A stretch of DNA of 64,000 bases from JACNIZ01 sp964344765 (lineage in GTDB: Bacteria; Planctomycetota; UBA1135), in assembly GCA_964344765.1 (NCBI GenBank), contig CAYFOM010000017.1:25231-89230 (forward strand). The letters are read 5' to 3'. Both the position numbers and the translations under genes were made by a program. This document shows positions 8,841 to 17,072 of the stretch, piece by piece. Positions within the stretch are counted from its first letter, which is position 1, and every line of letters starts with the position of its first letter. The notes beneath the pieces were generated by a model that ran no database searches, was not told where the DNA came from, and was given only the letters and a program-made list of their open reading frames with translations.

Positions 8841-8927
8841 GGTTTTTGCCGGGCCGCGCCGAGGCTTTACGCTCCGCGGGGCCGGCTTCGCCGGTCCCAG
8901 GCGCCTCGGAGCGGCCCGGCAAAAACC
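8841..8927. repeat. Large nested palindromic element
   Basis: Two 25-base arms (8841-8865 and 8903-8927) are inverted copies of each other with one mismatch. They begin and end in GGTTTTTGCCGGGCC and its complement. Inside is a second perfect hairpin, GGGGCCGGC at 8878-8886 with GCCGGTCCC at 8890-8898 around a TTC loop. The element is far more GC-rich than its flanks and follows the porin terminator. It looks like a REP/BIME-type or small non-autonomous mobile palindrome. No target duplication is obvious and I found no second copy in the window. Confidence 0.7.
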
Positions 8928-9090
8928 CACAGGATCTCAGTCAGTCATTACGCCTCAATTAACAGCAATAGGGGCCACTTCTTCAATAGGGGTGGGCGGA
9001 CTAGACAGGCGTTTCGATTTGTAAATGAGATGTAGCTGTTAGGGGTTGGGTCTGTTTATTTGCGGCTTAGAATTGGTCGATAGGTTAATC
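8928..9090. other. Intergenic region before metallophosphatase
   Basis: Together with the terminator and palindrome this completes a gap of about 330 bases between the porin and the phosphatase. It contains no convincing gene or folded RNA. TAGGTT four bases before the ATG at 9091 is a weak candidate -10 element. Confidence 0.4.
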
Positions 9091-10110
9091 ATGCATCCTC
9101 TGGTTCATCCCCTCGTTGACGGTCCGCTGGACTTTATTGGAGATATCCATGGCGAACTCGGTTCCTTGGAGTGTCTGTTGGCCATGTTGGGGTATCGGGC
9201 GGATGGCAGTCATCCTCAGGGGCGCACCGTTGTGTTTTTGGGGGACTTGGTCGACCGCGGGCCGGATAGCGTTGGCGTTTGTCGGGTCGTAAAGGAGATG
9301 ATGGATGCTGGGCAGGCTCAATGCGTGCTCGGAAATCACGAGTTGAACTTGTTGCTGGGCAAGCGGCGTGAAGGCAATGAGTGGTTCCGCGGCGAAACGC
9401 AGGAACTGCGTGAGGAAGGGCTGTTGCCGCAGGTGCTGGCGACCGAAGCAGATCGCGAGTGGATCCTGGAGTTTTTAGCCACCTTGCCGGCGGCGCTGTG
9501 CCGTTCCGATGTGCGCGCGGTGCATGCTTGCTGGGATGATTCGCTGGTGGCCAAGTTGCGCATGAGCAAAGGGCCGGCCGATGTGGCTTTCCGCGACTGG
9601 CGTGGCCGAATCGACGCACTGCTGGAGCGCGAGCGCATCGAACTGCGCAGCATGCAAGGCGATCTGCGGCGCCAGAATCAAAACCCGATCTTGGTGGCGA
9701 CCAGCGGTATCGAGCGGCGCACGGCAGTCCCGTTTTGGGCCGGTGGACGCATGCGCAACGTCGAACGGGTGCCTTGGTGGGAGGAATATCGCTCCACGCC
9801 GGCGGTGGTGTTCGGCCATTACTGGCGCTCGCTCAGCCCGGTGGACCGGGCGGTGAAGGCGGGGCCGTACTTGTTTGACGGTTTGCCGGTAGAGGCGCCG
9901 TTAGGGCCGCTACAGAACGCCTTCTGCATTGACTACTCGGCAGGGCACCGCAATGTCGAGCGCGCGCAGGGGCGGGCTTACAGCTTGCACACCGCGTTGG
10001 CGGCGCTGCGCTTCCCCGAGCGGGAATTGGTGCTCGACGATGGTCGCAGCTGGATGGTTAGTCACGATCCAGCGCGCTGTCAGCTGGATCCGCTGCGTCG
10101 GGCGAACTAA
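9091..10110 (+). CDS. Calcineurin-like metallophosphatase (ApaH/PrpE/PPP type)
   Basis: A 339-residue cytoplasmic phosphoesterase with the two-metal site of the PPP family. GDIHGE lies near residue 17, GDLVDRGPDS near 52, GNHELN near 82, and a distal GHYW histidine near 250. The DRG and GNHE sequences are those of Ser/Thr phosphatases and symmetrical Ap4A hydrolases, so substrate could be a phosphoprotein or a dinucleotide. The frame is open to a TTG at 9046, but the ATG at 9091 is preferred because it starts close to the conserved domain. It is isolated from other genes of obvious related function. Confidence 0.85.
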   Translation: MHPLVHPLVDGPLDFIGDIHGELGSLECLLAMLGYRADGSHPQGRTVVFLGDLVDRGPDSVGVCRVVKEMMDAGQAQCVLGNHELNLLLGKRREGNEWFRGETQELREEGLLPQVLATEADREWILEFLATLPAALCRSDVRAVHACWDDSLVAKLRMSKGPADVAFRDWRGRIDALLERERIELRSMQGDLRRQNQNPILVATSGIERRTAVPFWAGGRMRNVERVPWWEEYRSTPAVVFGHYWRSLSPVDRAVKAGPYLFDGLPVEAPLGPLQNAFCIDYSAGHRNVERAQGRAYSLHTALAALRFPERELVLDDGRSWMVSHDPARCQLDPLRRAN

Positions 10111-10118
10111 TTGCGGCC

Positions 10119-10523
10119 TTAGGCCTGTTCCGGAACGTCGCTGAGTTCCAGTTGTGGGGCATCGGCCCACAGGTCGTCGAGTCCGTAAAACTCACGCGCC
10201 TCGGCAGTGAGCAGGTGGACGACGACGTCTCCGCAGTCCATCAACAGCCAATTCGACTGGGGACTGCCTTCCAAGCGGCCCTTGTGGCCTTCCAGGTCCT
10301 TGGTGACCTGATTCAGGGATTCCGCCAATGCGCGGGTCTGGCGGGAGCTTTGCGTGGTGGCAATGACGAAGTAATCCGTCAGATAAAGCAGCTCGGTAAC
10401 TTCGAGCACCACCACGTCCTCCGCCTTCAACGCGACTGCCTCGGCAGCCAGCTTTTCAGCCAGCTCCCGAGGCGAGACGGACTCCGTTTGAGCGGAGGAT
10501 TCAGCCAAAGTTCTTTTAAGCAA
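10119..10523 (-). CDS. rsfS: Ribosomal silencing factor RsfS
   Basis: Small protein (134 residues) that binds ribosomal protein uL14 and blocks subunit joining during stationary phase or starvation. The family hallmarks are visible: VVVLEVTELLYLTDYFVIATTQ, then LEGHKGRLEGSPQSNWLLMDCGDVVVHLL and FYGLDDLWADAP. It has an N-terminal extension of roughly 15 residues. Its start overlaps the last 8 bases of the pyrophosphatase gene upstream on the same strand, so the two are likely co-transcribed and coupled. It converges on the metallophosphatase with 8 bases between the stops. Confidence 0.93.
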   Translation of the reverse strand: MLKRTLAESSAQTESVSPRELAEKLAAEAVALKAEDVVVLEVTELLYLTDYFVIATTQSSRQTRALAESLNQVTKDLEGHKGRLEGSPQSNWLLMDCGDVVVHLLTAEAREFYGLDDLWADAPQLELSDVPEQA

Positions 10524-12558
10524 GGAAGAACGGCAGCAGCAGCAAGCTGACCACCGACATCAACTTAATCAAGATGTTCAGCGACGGGCCGGAGGTGTCC
10601 TTGAACGGGTCACCGACGGTGTCGCCCACTACAGCAGCCTTGTGCGGGTCGGAACCCTTGCCGCCGTGGTGGCCTTTTTCGATGTACTTCTTAGCGTTGT
10701 CCCAAGCACCACCAGCGTTGGCCATGAAGATAGCCATCATCACGCCTGCGGCCAGCGAACCGGCGAGCAAGCCGCCGAGCATTTGCACGGAGTACATACC
10801 AACGGCAACCGGTGCGATGATCGCCAACAGACCCGGAAGAACCATTTCCTTCAGCGAGCCCTGAGTCGAGATCGACACGCAAGAAGCGTAGTCCGGCTTG
10901 CCGGTACCTTCCAAGATGCCCGGGATCTCTTTGAACTGACGACGAACTTCTTCAATCATCGAGAACGCAGCGCGGCCCACAGCTTCCATGGTCATGGCGC
11001 CGAAGACGAACGGCAACATGGCACCGATCAGCATGCCGATGACGACATCCGGGTTGGTGATGCTGAGGTCGACGTTGGCTTTCTGACCGAAAGCGCTGAA
11101 GAATGCCAGCGCGGTCAACGCAGCCGAGCCGATTGCAAAGCCCTTACCGATTGCGGCAGTGGTGTTGCCCACGGCGTCCAGTGCGTCGGTGCGCTCGCGA
11201 ACTTCCGGCGGCAGTTCGGCCATTTCAGCCATACCACCGGCGTTGTCGGCAACCGGGCCGTAAGCGTCAACGCCCAGCGAGATGCCCAAGGTCGACAACA
11301 TGCCGACGGCTGCCAGCGCGATGCCGTAGATTTCGGCTTGACCGTAAGCAATGCCGATTGCCACACAGATCACCAATACCGGCAGTGCGGTCGACTTCAT
11401 GCCGACGCCGAGGCCCGAGATGATGTTGGTTGCTTCACCGGTTTCGGACTGAGCCGAGATGTTTTGCACCGGCTTGTGCTCGAATGCGGTGTAGTACTCG
11501 GTGATCTTGCCGATCAATACACCGGCAACCAGGCCGGCGACGATGGCGATGAACAGGTTCATGCCCTCGAGAGCGGTGCCGTCGGCGAGCGAGAAGTCCA
11601 TCCAGCCCAAGTTGGTCAGGGCGTAAGCGCCAATAACCAAGATCACCGAAGCGATGATCAAGCCGTTGAACAAGGTGCTGTGAATCTTCTCTTCGTTTTC
11701 GGTCTTGACGAAGAAGGTACCGATGACCGAAGCCAGAATGCCCATGCCGGCCAATGCCATCGGCAGCATGATCAGGCCGCTAGCAGCATCACCTTCTGCA
11801 CCTTTCACTGCGATTACGGCACCCAGGGTCATGGCAGCGATGATCGAGCCGACGTACGACTCAAACAAGTCAGCACCCATGCCGGCGACGTCGCCGACGT
11901 TATCGCCAACGTTGTCAGCGATGGTGGCCGGGTTACGCGGGTCATCTTCCGGAATGCCGGCTTCGACCTTGCCTACCAAGTCGGCGCCTACGTCGGCAGC
12001 CTTGGTGTAAATGCCTCCGCCCACACGAGCGAACAGTGCGATGGAAGATGCGCCGAAGCTAAAGCCGAGCACACTTTGCAGGCCAACGGCGTCTGCTCCG
12101 TACAGCGTGGTGAAACCAACCACGCCCAGCAAGCCCAAGCCGACCACGGTCATACCCATGACGGTGCCACTGCTAAACGCCACGGTCAGTGCGCCGGCCA
12201 AGCCTTCGCGAGCTGCTTCGGTGGTACGTACGGCGGCGCGGGTTGCGGTGTGCATGCCGATCCAGCCAGCGAGGGCCGAGGCGAATGCACCTGCGAGGAA
12301 GGCGATTGCAGTTTGAGGACCGCCACCTTTCTTTTCACCAAGGGCGAAGAGCAAACCGGCGACGATGACTACAAACACGGAAAGAAGCTTGTATTCGGTG
12401 ACCAGGAAGGCTTTTGCACCTTCTTGAATCGCCGTAGCGAGCTCTTTCATGCGGTCGGTGCCAGCAGGCGCGGCCATGACCTTGCGCTGCAGCATGACGG
12501 CGAAGACCAGAGCGAGGCCTGCACCAATCCAGGGGAGGTAAGTAACCAGCTGTTCCAT
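10516..12558 (-). CDS. hppA: Membrane-bound ion-pumping pyrophosphatase
   Basis: Polytopic membrane enzyme (680 residues, about 16 helices) that hydrolyses pyrophosphate and pumps H+ and/or Na+. The substrate site DVGADLVGKVEAGIPEDDPRNPA and the closing motif GDTVGDPFKDTSGPS are intact. Two positions give the subtype. In GNTTAAIGKG (464-473) Ala468 replaces the Lys of K+-independent enzymes, predicting K+ dependence. The gate helix reads GADLFESY with Glu233 in the place seen in Na+-PPases and Na+,H+-PPases, not shifted as in plant enzymes. A Na+ or dual pump is therefore quite possible. It lies upstream of rsfS with an 8-base overlap. Confidence 0.95.
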   Translation of the reverse strand: MEQLVTYLPWIGAGLALVFAVMLQRKVMAAPAGTDRMKELATAIQEGAKAFLVTEYKLLSVFVVIVAGLLFALGEKKGGGPQTAIAFLAGAFASALAGWIGMHTATRAAVRTTEAAREGLAGALTVAFSSGTVMGMTVVGLGLLGVVGFTTLYGADAVGLQSVLGFSFGASSIALFARVGGGIYTKAADVGADLVGKVEAGIPEDDPRNPATIADNVGDNVGDVAGMGADLFESYVGSIIAAMTLGAVIAVKGAEGDAASGLIMLPMALAGMGILASVIGTFFVKTENEEKIHSTLFNGLIIASVILVIGAYALTNLGWMDFSLADGTALEGMNLFIAIVAGLVAGVLIGKITEYYTAFEHKPVQNISAQSETGEATNIISGLGVGMKSTALPVLVICVAIGIAYGQAEIYGIALAAVGMLSTLGISLGVDAYGPVADNAGGMAEMAELPPEVRERTDALDAVGNTTAAIGKGFAIGSAALTALAFFSAFGQKANVDLSITNPDVVIGMLIGAMLPFVFGAMTMEAVGRAAFSMIEEVRRQFKEIPGILEGTGKPDYASCVSISTQGSLKEMVLPGLLAIIAPVAVGMYSVQMLGGLLAGSLAAGVMMAIFMANAGGAWDNAKKYIEKGHHGGKGSDPHKAAVVGDTVGDPFKDTSGPSLNILIKLMSVVSLLLLPFFLA

Positions 12559-12696
12559 CTTTTTGGCTAATGATGGGGGAAGGAAGCGCTGCCAAATTTT
12601 TAAGCAGGACCTCCAGAAAATGAGCCGCGAATTGTACCCGCTCGGAAGGATTTCGGGTCAGCAAAATAGCGCTGTGGGCGGCCTAAATTGTTCGCT

Positions 12697-13341
12697 CTAG
12701 TCGCCGTTCTGATTGCGGTCGGCCCGCTGGCTGCGCAATTCGGCCAAACGCTTGATGCGCAGGTTTTTGCGCCGCCTCAAAAAGAGCACGACGAGTAGGC
12801 CGAATAAGATGAAAATAGGAACTTGGAATTGATGGAAGAGCTCGCGCGCGCGATCCAAGTTGTCGGACAAATACCAGCCTGCCCAAACTGAAATGGGTAC
12901 CGTCAGCGCGGCGCCGATGGAGTCGAGCACGATGAACTTCCAATAGCGCATGCCGAGGTTGCCGGCGACGAAGTAAGCCACCATTCGAAAGCCTGGTAAA
13001 AAGCGCGCAGTGAACACGGCTGAGGTGCCGTGCTTGAAAAACAGTCGGTTGAACTTGTGCCGATGCTTTTCTTTCATATGCGCTCGCAGCACCGGCCATT
13101 TGTAGACCCGCGTACCCACACGCGCACCCAAGCCATAGATGATCGAGTCGCCGGCCAAGATGCCGGCCCAGCACCACATCACCGCTTCCCAGTATTCAAA
13201 CGAACCTTGAGCGACGAAATAACCGCTGGCCAGGATGACGATTTCCTCGGACCACGGGGGCAGACCCAACCCACACAAAACGAGTAGGAGGAAGGTCGCC
13301 ACCGCCGGGTGATGGCTCAGGAGTTCCAGAACCGAGTCCAC
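12697..13341 (-). CDS. DedA family membrane protein
   Basis: Inner membrane protein of 214 residues from the DedA/VTT family, which includes lipid scramblases recycling undecaprenyl phosphate and other lipids. The conserved acidic WSEEIVILASGYF, the glycine-rich re-entrant segment GILAGDSIIYGLGARVG and FTARFLPGFRMVAYFVAGNLGM are all present. The C-terminus is Arg/Lys-rich (RRRKNLRIKRLAELRSQRADR). The start is GTG, with TAAAAT eight bases upstream and no Shine-Dalgarno sequence, so the mRNA may be leaderless. The precise lipid substrate is unknown. Confidence 0.88.
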   Translation of the reverse strand: MDSVLELLSHHPAVATFLLLVLCGLGLPPWSEEIVILASGYFVAQGSFEYWEAVMWCWAGILAGDSIIYGLGARVGTRVYKWPVLRAHMKEKHRHKFNRLFFKHGTSAVFTARFLPGFRMVAYFVAGNLGMRYWKFIVLDSIGAALTVPISVWAGWYLSDNLDRARELFHQFQVPIFILFGLLVVLFLRRRKNLRIKRLAELRSQRADRNQNGD

Positions 13342-13355
13342 GCGCCAGAATTTTA
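13342..13355 (-). promoter_or_regulatory. Candidate leaderless -10 element of dedA-like gene
   Basis: On the minus strand TAAAAT (13355-13350) lies eight bases before the GTG start, in CACTAAAATTCTGG. Transcription would begin at or beside the start codon. One of about ten such sites in the window. Confidence 0.45.
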
Positions 13356-13432
13356 GTGTTCGCGGCGCGTTTATGGCGGCCCTGCCGGAACTATCCTGTA
13401 GTTGCTAACATGACCGCCGCCGTCGCAGTCGC

Positions 13433-14002
13433 ATGAAGATACGTCGCCGAGAGACCGGACAGGAAACCGAATTGACCGACGGACTGGTCATCGGTCGCGC
13501 CAAGGATTGCCAATTGGCTATTCAGGAAGGCAGTGTTTCGCGAAAACACGCGCGCGTGGAACAGCGTGGATCGGCTTGGTGGCTGGTGGATCTGAAGTCA
13601 TCCAATGGCATCGCCAGCAATGGTCAGCGGCAAAGTGAGTTTGAGCTTCGTGGTGGTGATTTGATCACCATGGGCACGGTTGCGTTCGACGTCATTGCAC
13701 CCGCAGCTGCTGCTCCAGCCGACGAAAGTGATTTCGGCTTGGAGTTGGAAGATCCGGCGGCCGACTTCGCCGCGGCTCCCGAACCCGAGCCGGTTGCCAC
13801 TTCCGCACCTCAGCCCAGCGCCACCGATCTTGAGCGTGCGCGGTTACGTCGCGAAGCTCAGGGCAGTGGTCGCAGTCGCGGACTTGGCGATTTGTCGCAG
13901 CAGCCGACTTGGGTCATCGTGTTGGTGCTCGCAATCGGCGCCGGCGTGGTTTACGGCGTCGGAATTGGCGTGCGCATGTTGATGGGCGTGATTTCGCCCT
14001 AA
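13433..14002 (+). CDS. FHA domain membrane protein
   Basis: Phosphothreonine-binding adaptor of 189 residues. The N-terminal ~85 residues form a forkhead-associated domain with GLVIGRAKDCQL, the core SVSRKHARVE and LKSSNGIASNG. An acidic, Pro/Ala-rich linker follows, and a single C-terminal membrane helix (about 162-183, VIVLVLAIGAGVVYGVGIGV) anchors it as a tail-anchored protein with the FHA domain in the cytoplasm. It may read out Ser/Thr kinase activity, for example that of the kinase at 31932-34337. It overlaps the stop of the convergent glycosyltransferase by 4 bases. Confidence 0.85.
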   Translation: MKIRRRETGQETELTDGLVIGRAKDCQLAIQEGSVSRKHARVEQRGSAWWLVDLKSSNGIASNGQRQSEFELRGGDLITMGTVAFDVIAPAAAAPADESDFGLELEDPAADFAAAPEPEPVATSAPQPSATDLERARLRREAQGSGRSRGLGDLSQQPTWVIVLVLAIGAGVVYGVGIGVRMLMGVISP

Positions 14003-15108
14003 GACTGGTAGCGTTCTACCGCAGTCTGATACGCCTGGTAGGTCAATTCGGCCGAGCGCTGCCAAGTAAATTCTTTGGACCGGCGCAGCAAAACAGCCGA
14101 CGCGTGATTGCGCCACCATGATTCGGCCACAATGCGTTCAATGCCCTCGGCGATGGAATCGATTTCGCGCGGATTCACCAACATGCCTGCCGAACCGGCG
14201 ACCCAAGAGGCCGAGGTATTTTCCGAAACCACCACTGCAGTCTTGCATGCCATGGCTTCCAGCACCGGCAATCCAAAGCCTTCGTGCAGCGAAGCGTGCA
14301 CCAGCGCCAACGCACCTTGGTAAAGCTCTAGCAACTGCTGTTCGGGCACGTTTTCCGATATCCAAGTAATGCGCTTGGCATGCCGCGAAGCCTTCATCCT
14401 TTCCACGAAGCCTTCGTGATCCCATCCGCGCTGGCCAAGAATGACCCAATCCGGCGCCAGGTCTTTGTCCCAGCAAGTTTCAAGCGCCTTCAACGTGCGC
14501 ACGAAATTCTTGCGCGGTTCCACCGTTCCGACCGACAGCAGATAGCCGGCATTCTTCGGCGTTTCCTCCGGCGGACAGAAGAATTCATTGACGCCGTGCG
14601 GGACGACTTGAACCTGATCCGGATCCAAGCCAAGGAGCTCGGAATCGGAAAGCGTCGGCTTGCTGGGGACGATGACGACGTTGGCCTGGGAAAGATGGCG
14701 GCGCACGCGGTCCAACAAGTTCGACGTATTCCAACCATGAAAGGTCGGGTCGACGGCAAACGCCGCGTCGTGCATGGTCATCACCGTGGCGCACGAACGC
14801 ACCACCGGGAAGGTGAAGTCGGTCCAATGGAAGACATCGACTTTGGCCGGGTGGCGACCGGCATCCAGGCCGGGCAGGCGGTTGAACAGCTTCATCGCAC
14901 GGCCGGGCAGTAAGCCCTTGTTCATGCGGTGGCGTTCGGCCGCCAGACCACTGGGAATCTTGCGTCCGCCACGCCACGACGGCGCGAACATTTCCAGGTA
15001 TGGGCCTTCTTGGAGTTGCGTGAGTGCAACGCCTAACTCCCTGACATAGCGGTGGATACCAGCATAGTCGAAGAGCGCCGGACGGATGTCGAAGCCGACT
15101 TTCAACAT
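13999..15108 (-). CDS. Glycosyltransferase family 4 (GT-B)
   Basis: A 369-residue GT-B enzyme of the mannosyltransferase-like GT4 group. The N-terminus MLKVGFDIRPALFDYAGIHRYV is the classic opening of this group. The donor half has VGTVEPRKNFVRTLKALE and HEGFGLPVLEAMACKT with the E-x7-E pair, then NPREIDSIAEGIERI. It stands alone between the FHA gene and the dehydrogenase-like gene. It resembles the 5751-6908 enzyme in class but is clearly divergent. A role in envelope polysaccharide synthesis is likely; sugar and acceptor are unknown. Confidence 0.88.
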   Translation of the reverse strand: MLKVGFDIRPALFDYAGIHRYVRELGVALTQLQEGPYLEMFAPSWRGGRKIPSGLAAERHRMNKGLLPGRAMKLFNRLPGLDAGRHPAKVDVFHWTDFTFPVVRSCATVMTMHDAAFAVDPTFHGWNTSNLLDRVRRHLSQANVVIVPSKPTLSDSELLGLDPDQVQVVPHGVNEFFCPPEETPKNAGYLLSVGTVEPRKNFVRTLKALETCWDKDLAPDWVILGQRGWDHEGFVERMKASRHAKRITWISENVPEQQLLELYQGALALVHASLHEGFGLPVLEAMACKTAVVVSENTSASWVAGSAGMLVNPREIDSIAEGIERIVAESWWRNHASAVLLRRSKEFTWQRSAELTYQAYQTAVERYQS

Positions 15109-15130
15109 GGCACGATTAGCTTACCCCGCG

Positions 15131-16165
15131 CTATTCGCCGGTGAGACGTCTTTTTGTTGACTCGAGTACCGCCTCGGTGAATTCGGCGGTGTTCAAGCTG
15201 CCACCGAGGTCGCCGGTGGTGTTGCCGGCGGCGATGGTGTCGCGAACGCCTTGATCCAGCGCGCGACCGATGCCGCGAAAACCGCCATGTTCCAACGCCA
15301 TCGAGAAAGCAAACAGCGCCGCCGTCGGGTTGCAGATTCCTTTGCCGGCAATATCGGGCGCGGTGCCGCCGGCCGGATCGAACATGGCCAGAGTGACGTC
15401 GCCGTCGTCGTTGAAGGAGTAGCTTGCGCTCGCGCCTAGGCCGATCGAGCCGATCATTCCGCAGGCGGCGTCGGACAAGAAGTCGCCGTATTCATTCGGC
15501 GTGACGATGACCTGATACTCCTCCGGCGCCATGATCAATTTGGCCAGCAACGCGTCGAACAATTCAGCGCGGTGGGGGACGTCGGGATAGGTGGCGGCGA
15601 CTTCTTCGGCGACTTCCTCGAACAATCCATCGGTAGCGCGTTGAATGGTGTACTTCGAAGCACTGACCACCGAGAAGCCACGCTTTTGTGCGTAATCAAA
15701 AGCAAAACGGCTGGCTTGGTAGCTCGGACGGCGCTCAATCACGCGAACCGATACCGCAGCTTCGGTGCCAATGCGGCGACCGGCGTCTTCGTAAGTACCA
15801 CCAACGGCAATGCGCACAATGTGCAGGTCGACGGTGCCGGTGTGCGGCGTTTGCACGCCCGGAATGCTGGCCACCGGACGGTGGATCACCGAAAAATCAA
15901 AGCGCTCGCGCAGCACCTTGTTCGGCGACTCGGCTTCGGTCACCGTCGGGTATTTCAGCGCCATCTTGTAATGGCGGATGGCTTCTTCGGCATCCTTGTA
16001 GCTGCCTTCCGCGTCCGTGCGGCGGCGTTCCAGCGACAGATCGACGGGGTGGAAACGCACTTCCAGCGGCAGCGCTTCGGCGACGCGATGCACGGCTTGC
16101 GACAACTCAGCCGAGATTCCATCACCGAGGAATTCAGCCAAATCAAGGGTGTCTTGAGCGGTCAT
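15131..16165 (-). CDS. Isocitrate/isopropylmalate dehydrogenase family protein
   Basis: NAD(P)-dependent beta-decarboxylating dehydrogenase (344 residues). The C-terminal half is canonical: VTPNEYGDFLSDAACGMIGS for metal binding and FDPAGGTAPDIAGKGICNPTA for the cofactor loop. The substrate half is atypical. RIAVGGTYEDAGRR stands where NAD-isocitrate dehydrogenases have a REN-E-YSG sequence, while SIPGV and the basic ASKYTIQ are kept. Substrate may be isocitrate, isopropylmalate or a related 2-hydroxy-3-carboxy acid. The frame is open to 16222, but ATG 16165 is chosen because TACAAT lies eight bases before it and the longer form would overlap the divergent cysE. No leu genes are adjacent. Confidence 0.82.
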   Translation of the reverse strand: MTAQDTLDLAEFLGDGISAELSQAVHRVAEALPLEVRFHPVDLSLERRRTDAEGSYKDAEEAIRHYKMALKYPTVTEAESPNKVLRERFDFSVIHRPVASIPGVQTPHTGTVDLHIVRIAVGGTYEDAGRRIGTEAAVSVRVIERRPSYQASRFAFDYAQKRGFSVVSASKYTIQRATDGLFEEVAEEVAATYPDVPHRAELFDALLAKLIMAPEEYQVIVTPNEYGDFLSDAACGMIGSIGLGASASYSFNDDGDVTLAMFDPAGGTAPDIAGKGICNPTAALFAFSMALEHGGFRGIGRALDQGVRDTIAAGNTTGDLGGSLNTAEFTEAVLESTKRRLTGE

Positions 16166-16212
16166 AACCGGGGATTGTAGCCGCGGAATGGCGGCGCGTG
16201 TGAAATAGGGGA
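16166..16212. promoter_or_regulatory. Compact divergent promoter region
   Basis: Only 47 bases separate the dehydrogenase-like gene from serine acetyltransferase. On the minus strand TACAAT (16179-16174) lies eight bases before the ATG at 16165, a candidate leaderless promoter. The plus-strand promoter is less clear; GAAATA is a weak option. Confidence 0.45.
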
Positions 16213-16995
16213 ATGCATGCAAGCATGGACGACGTCGGTCGATTGCTCGACCGCTTTCACTCGCTGATGACCTCCGGATTTACTCCGTCTTGCGAGGCCG
16301 GCCGCGGCACTCATCCCCGGGCCGAGCGCGAGCGGTTTCGCATTGAGTTGGCCGAGGCAATGCGTTTGTGCGGCTATGACGCATTCGCCGCCGAGGAATT
16401 GGCAATAACTTTGGTCGGTGAGTTGGATGCGTTGCAAGCCAGGCTGGCGATGGACGTCGACGCCGCGCTTTTCCATGACCCCGCCGCCGGTTCACGCGAA
16501 GAAGTGGAAGCGTGCTATCCAGGTGTTCGTGCGATCATCGCACACCGATTGGCGCATCGATTAGAACGCGCCGCCGTACCGATGTTGCCGCGCATGATTT
16601 CAGAAAAAGCGCACGCTGAAACTGGGATTGATATTCATCCAGGTGCAACCATCGGTGAGCGCTTTTTTATTGACCATGGCACCGGAGTGGTCATTGGTCA
16701 GACCACGGTGATTGGCAATGGCGTGACGATTTATCAAGGTGTGACCATCGGCGCGCGCAACATTCCACGCGATCCAAATGGCAAAGCGCGAAGCAGTGAT
16801 GAGCAACGCCATCCGACTATTGGCAATAACGTGGTGATTTACGCCAATGCAACGCTACTTGGCGGCGACACGGTGATTGGAGATGATTGCGTCATCGGTG
16901 CCGGTGTTTGGTTGGTTCAAAGTTTGGAACCCGGAACGATTGCGCAACAAGAAGCGCCGCAAATTGGTTTGCGATCGCGCGCTAAAAAAGGCTGA
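16213..16995 (+). CDS. cysE: Serine O-acetyltransferase
   Basis: Transfers acetyl from acetyl-CoA to serine, feeding cysteine synthesis. The N-terminal ~110 residues are helical. A left-handed beta-helix of hexapeptide repeats follows from about 135, with the catalytic surroundings IDIHPGATIGERFFIDHGTG, then VVIGQTTVIGNGVTIYQGVT and HPTIGNNVVIYANATLLGG. The insert between helix turns (ARNIPRDPNGKARSSDEQRHP) is typical of the EpsC-like serine acetyltransferase branch. Two ATG codons (16213, 16225) are possible starts. No cysK or other cysteine gene is adjacent. Confidence 0.88.
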   Translation: MHASMDDVGRLLDRFHSLMTSGFTPSCEAGRGTHPRAERERFRIELAEAMRLCGYDAFAAEELAITLVGELDALQARLAMDVDAALFHDPAAGSREEVEACYPGVRAIIAHRLAHRLERAAVPMLPRMISEKAHAETGIDIHPGATIGERFFIDHGTGVVIGQTTVIGNGVTIYQGVTIGARNIPRDPNGKARSSDEQRHPTIGNNVVIYANATLLGGDTVIGDDCVIGAGVWLVQSLEPGTIAQQEAPQIGLRSRAKKG

Positions 16996-17072
16996 AAATA
17001 CTTCACAGTTTTGGGGTGGCTCATTGTGCTAGTGTGCATTTGTCCCTTTCACCACCACGAAAGAACAAACAT

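Noticed and set aside
10642..12570. Open frame of 642 codons antisense to the pyrophosphatase
   Set aside because: Composition is His/Gln/Gly-rich without domains, as expected from the mirror of GC-rich codons.
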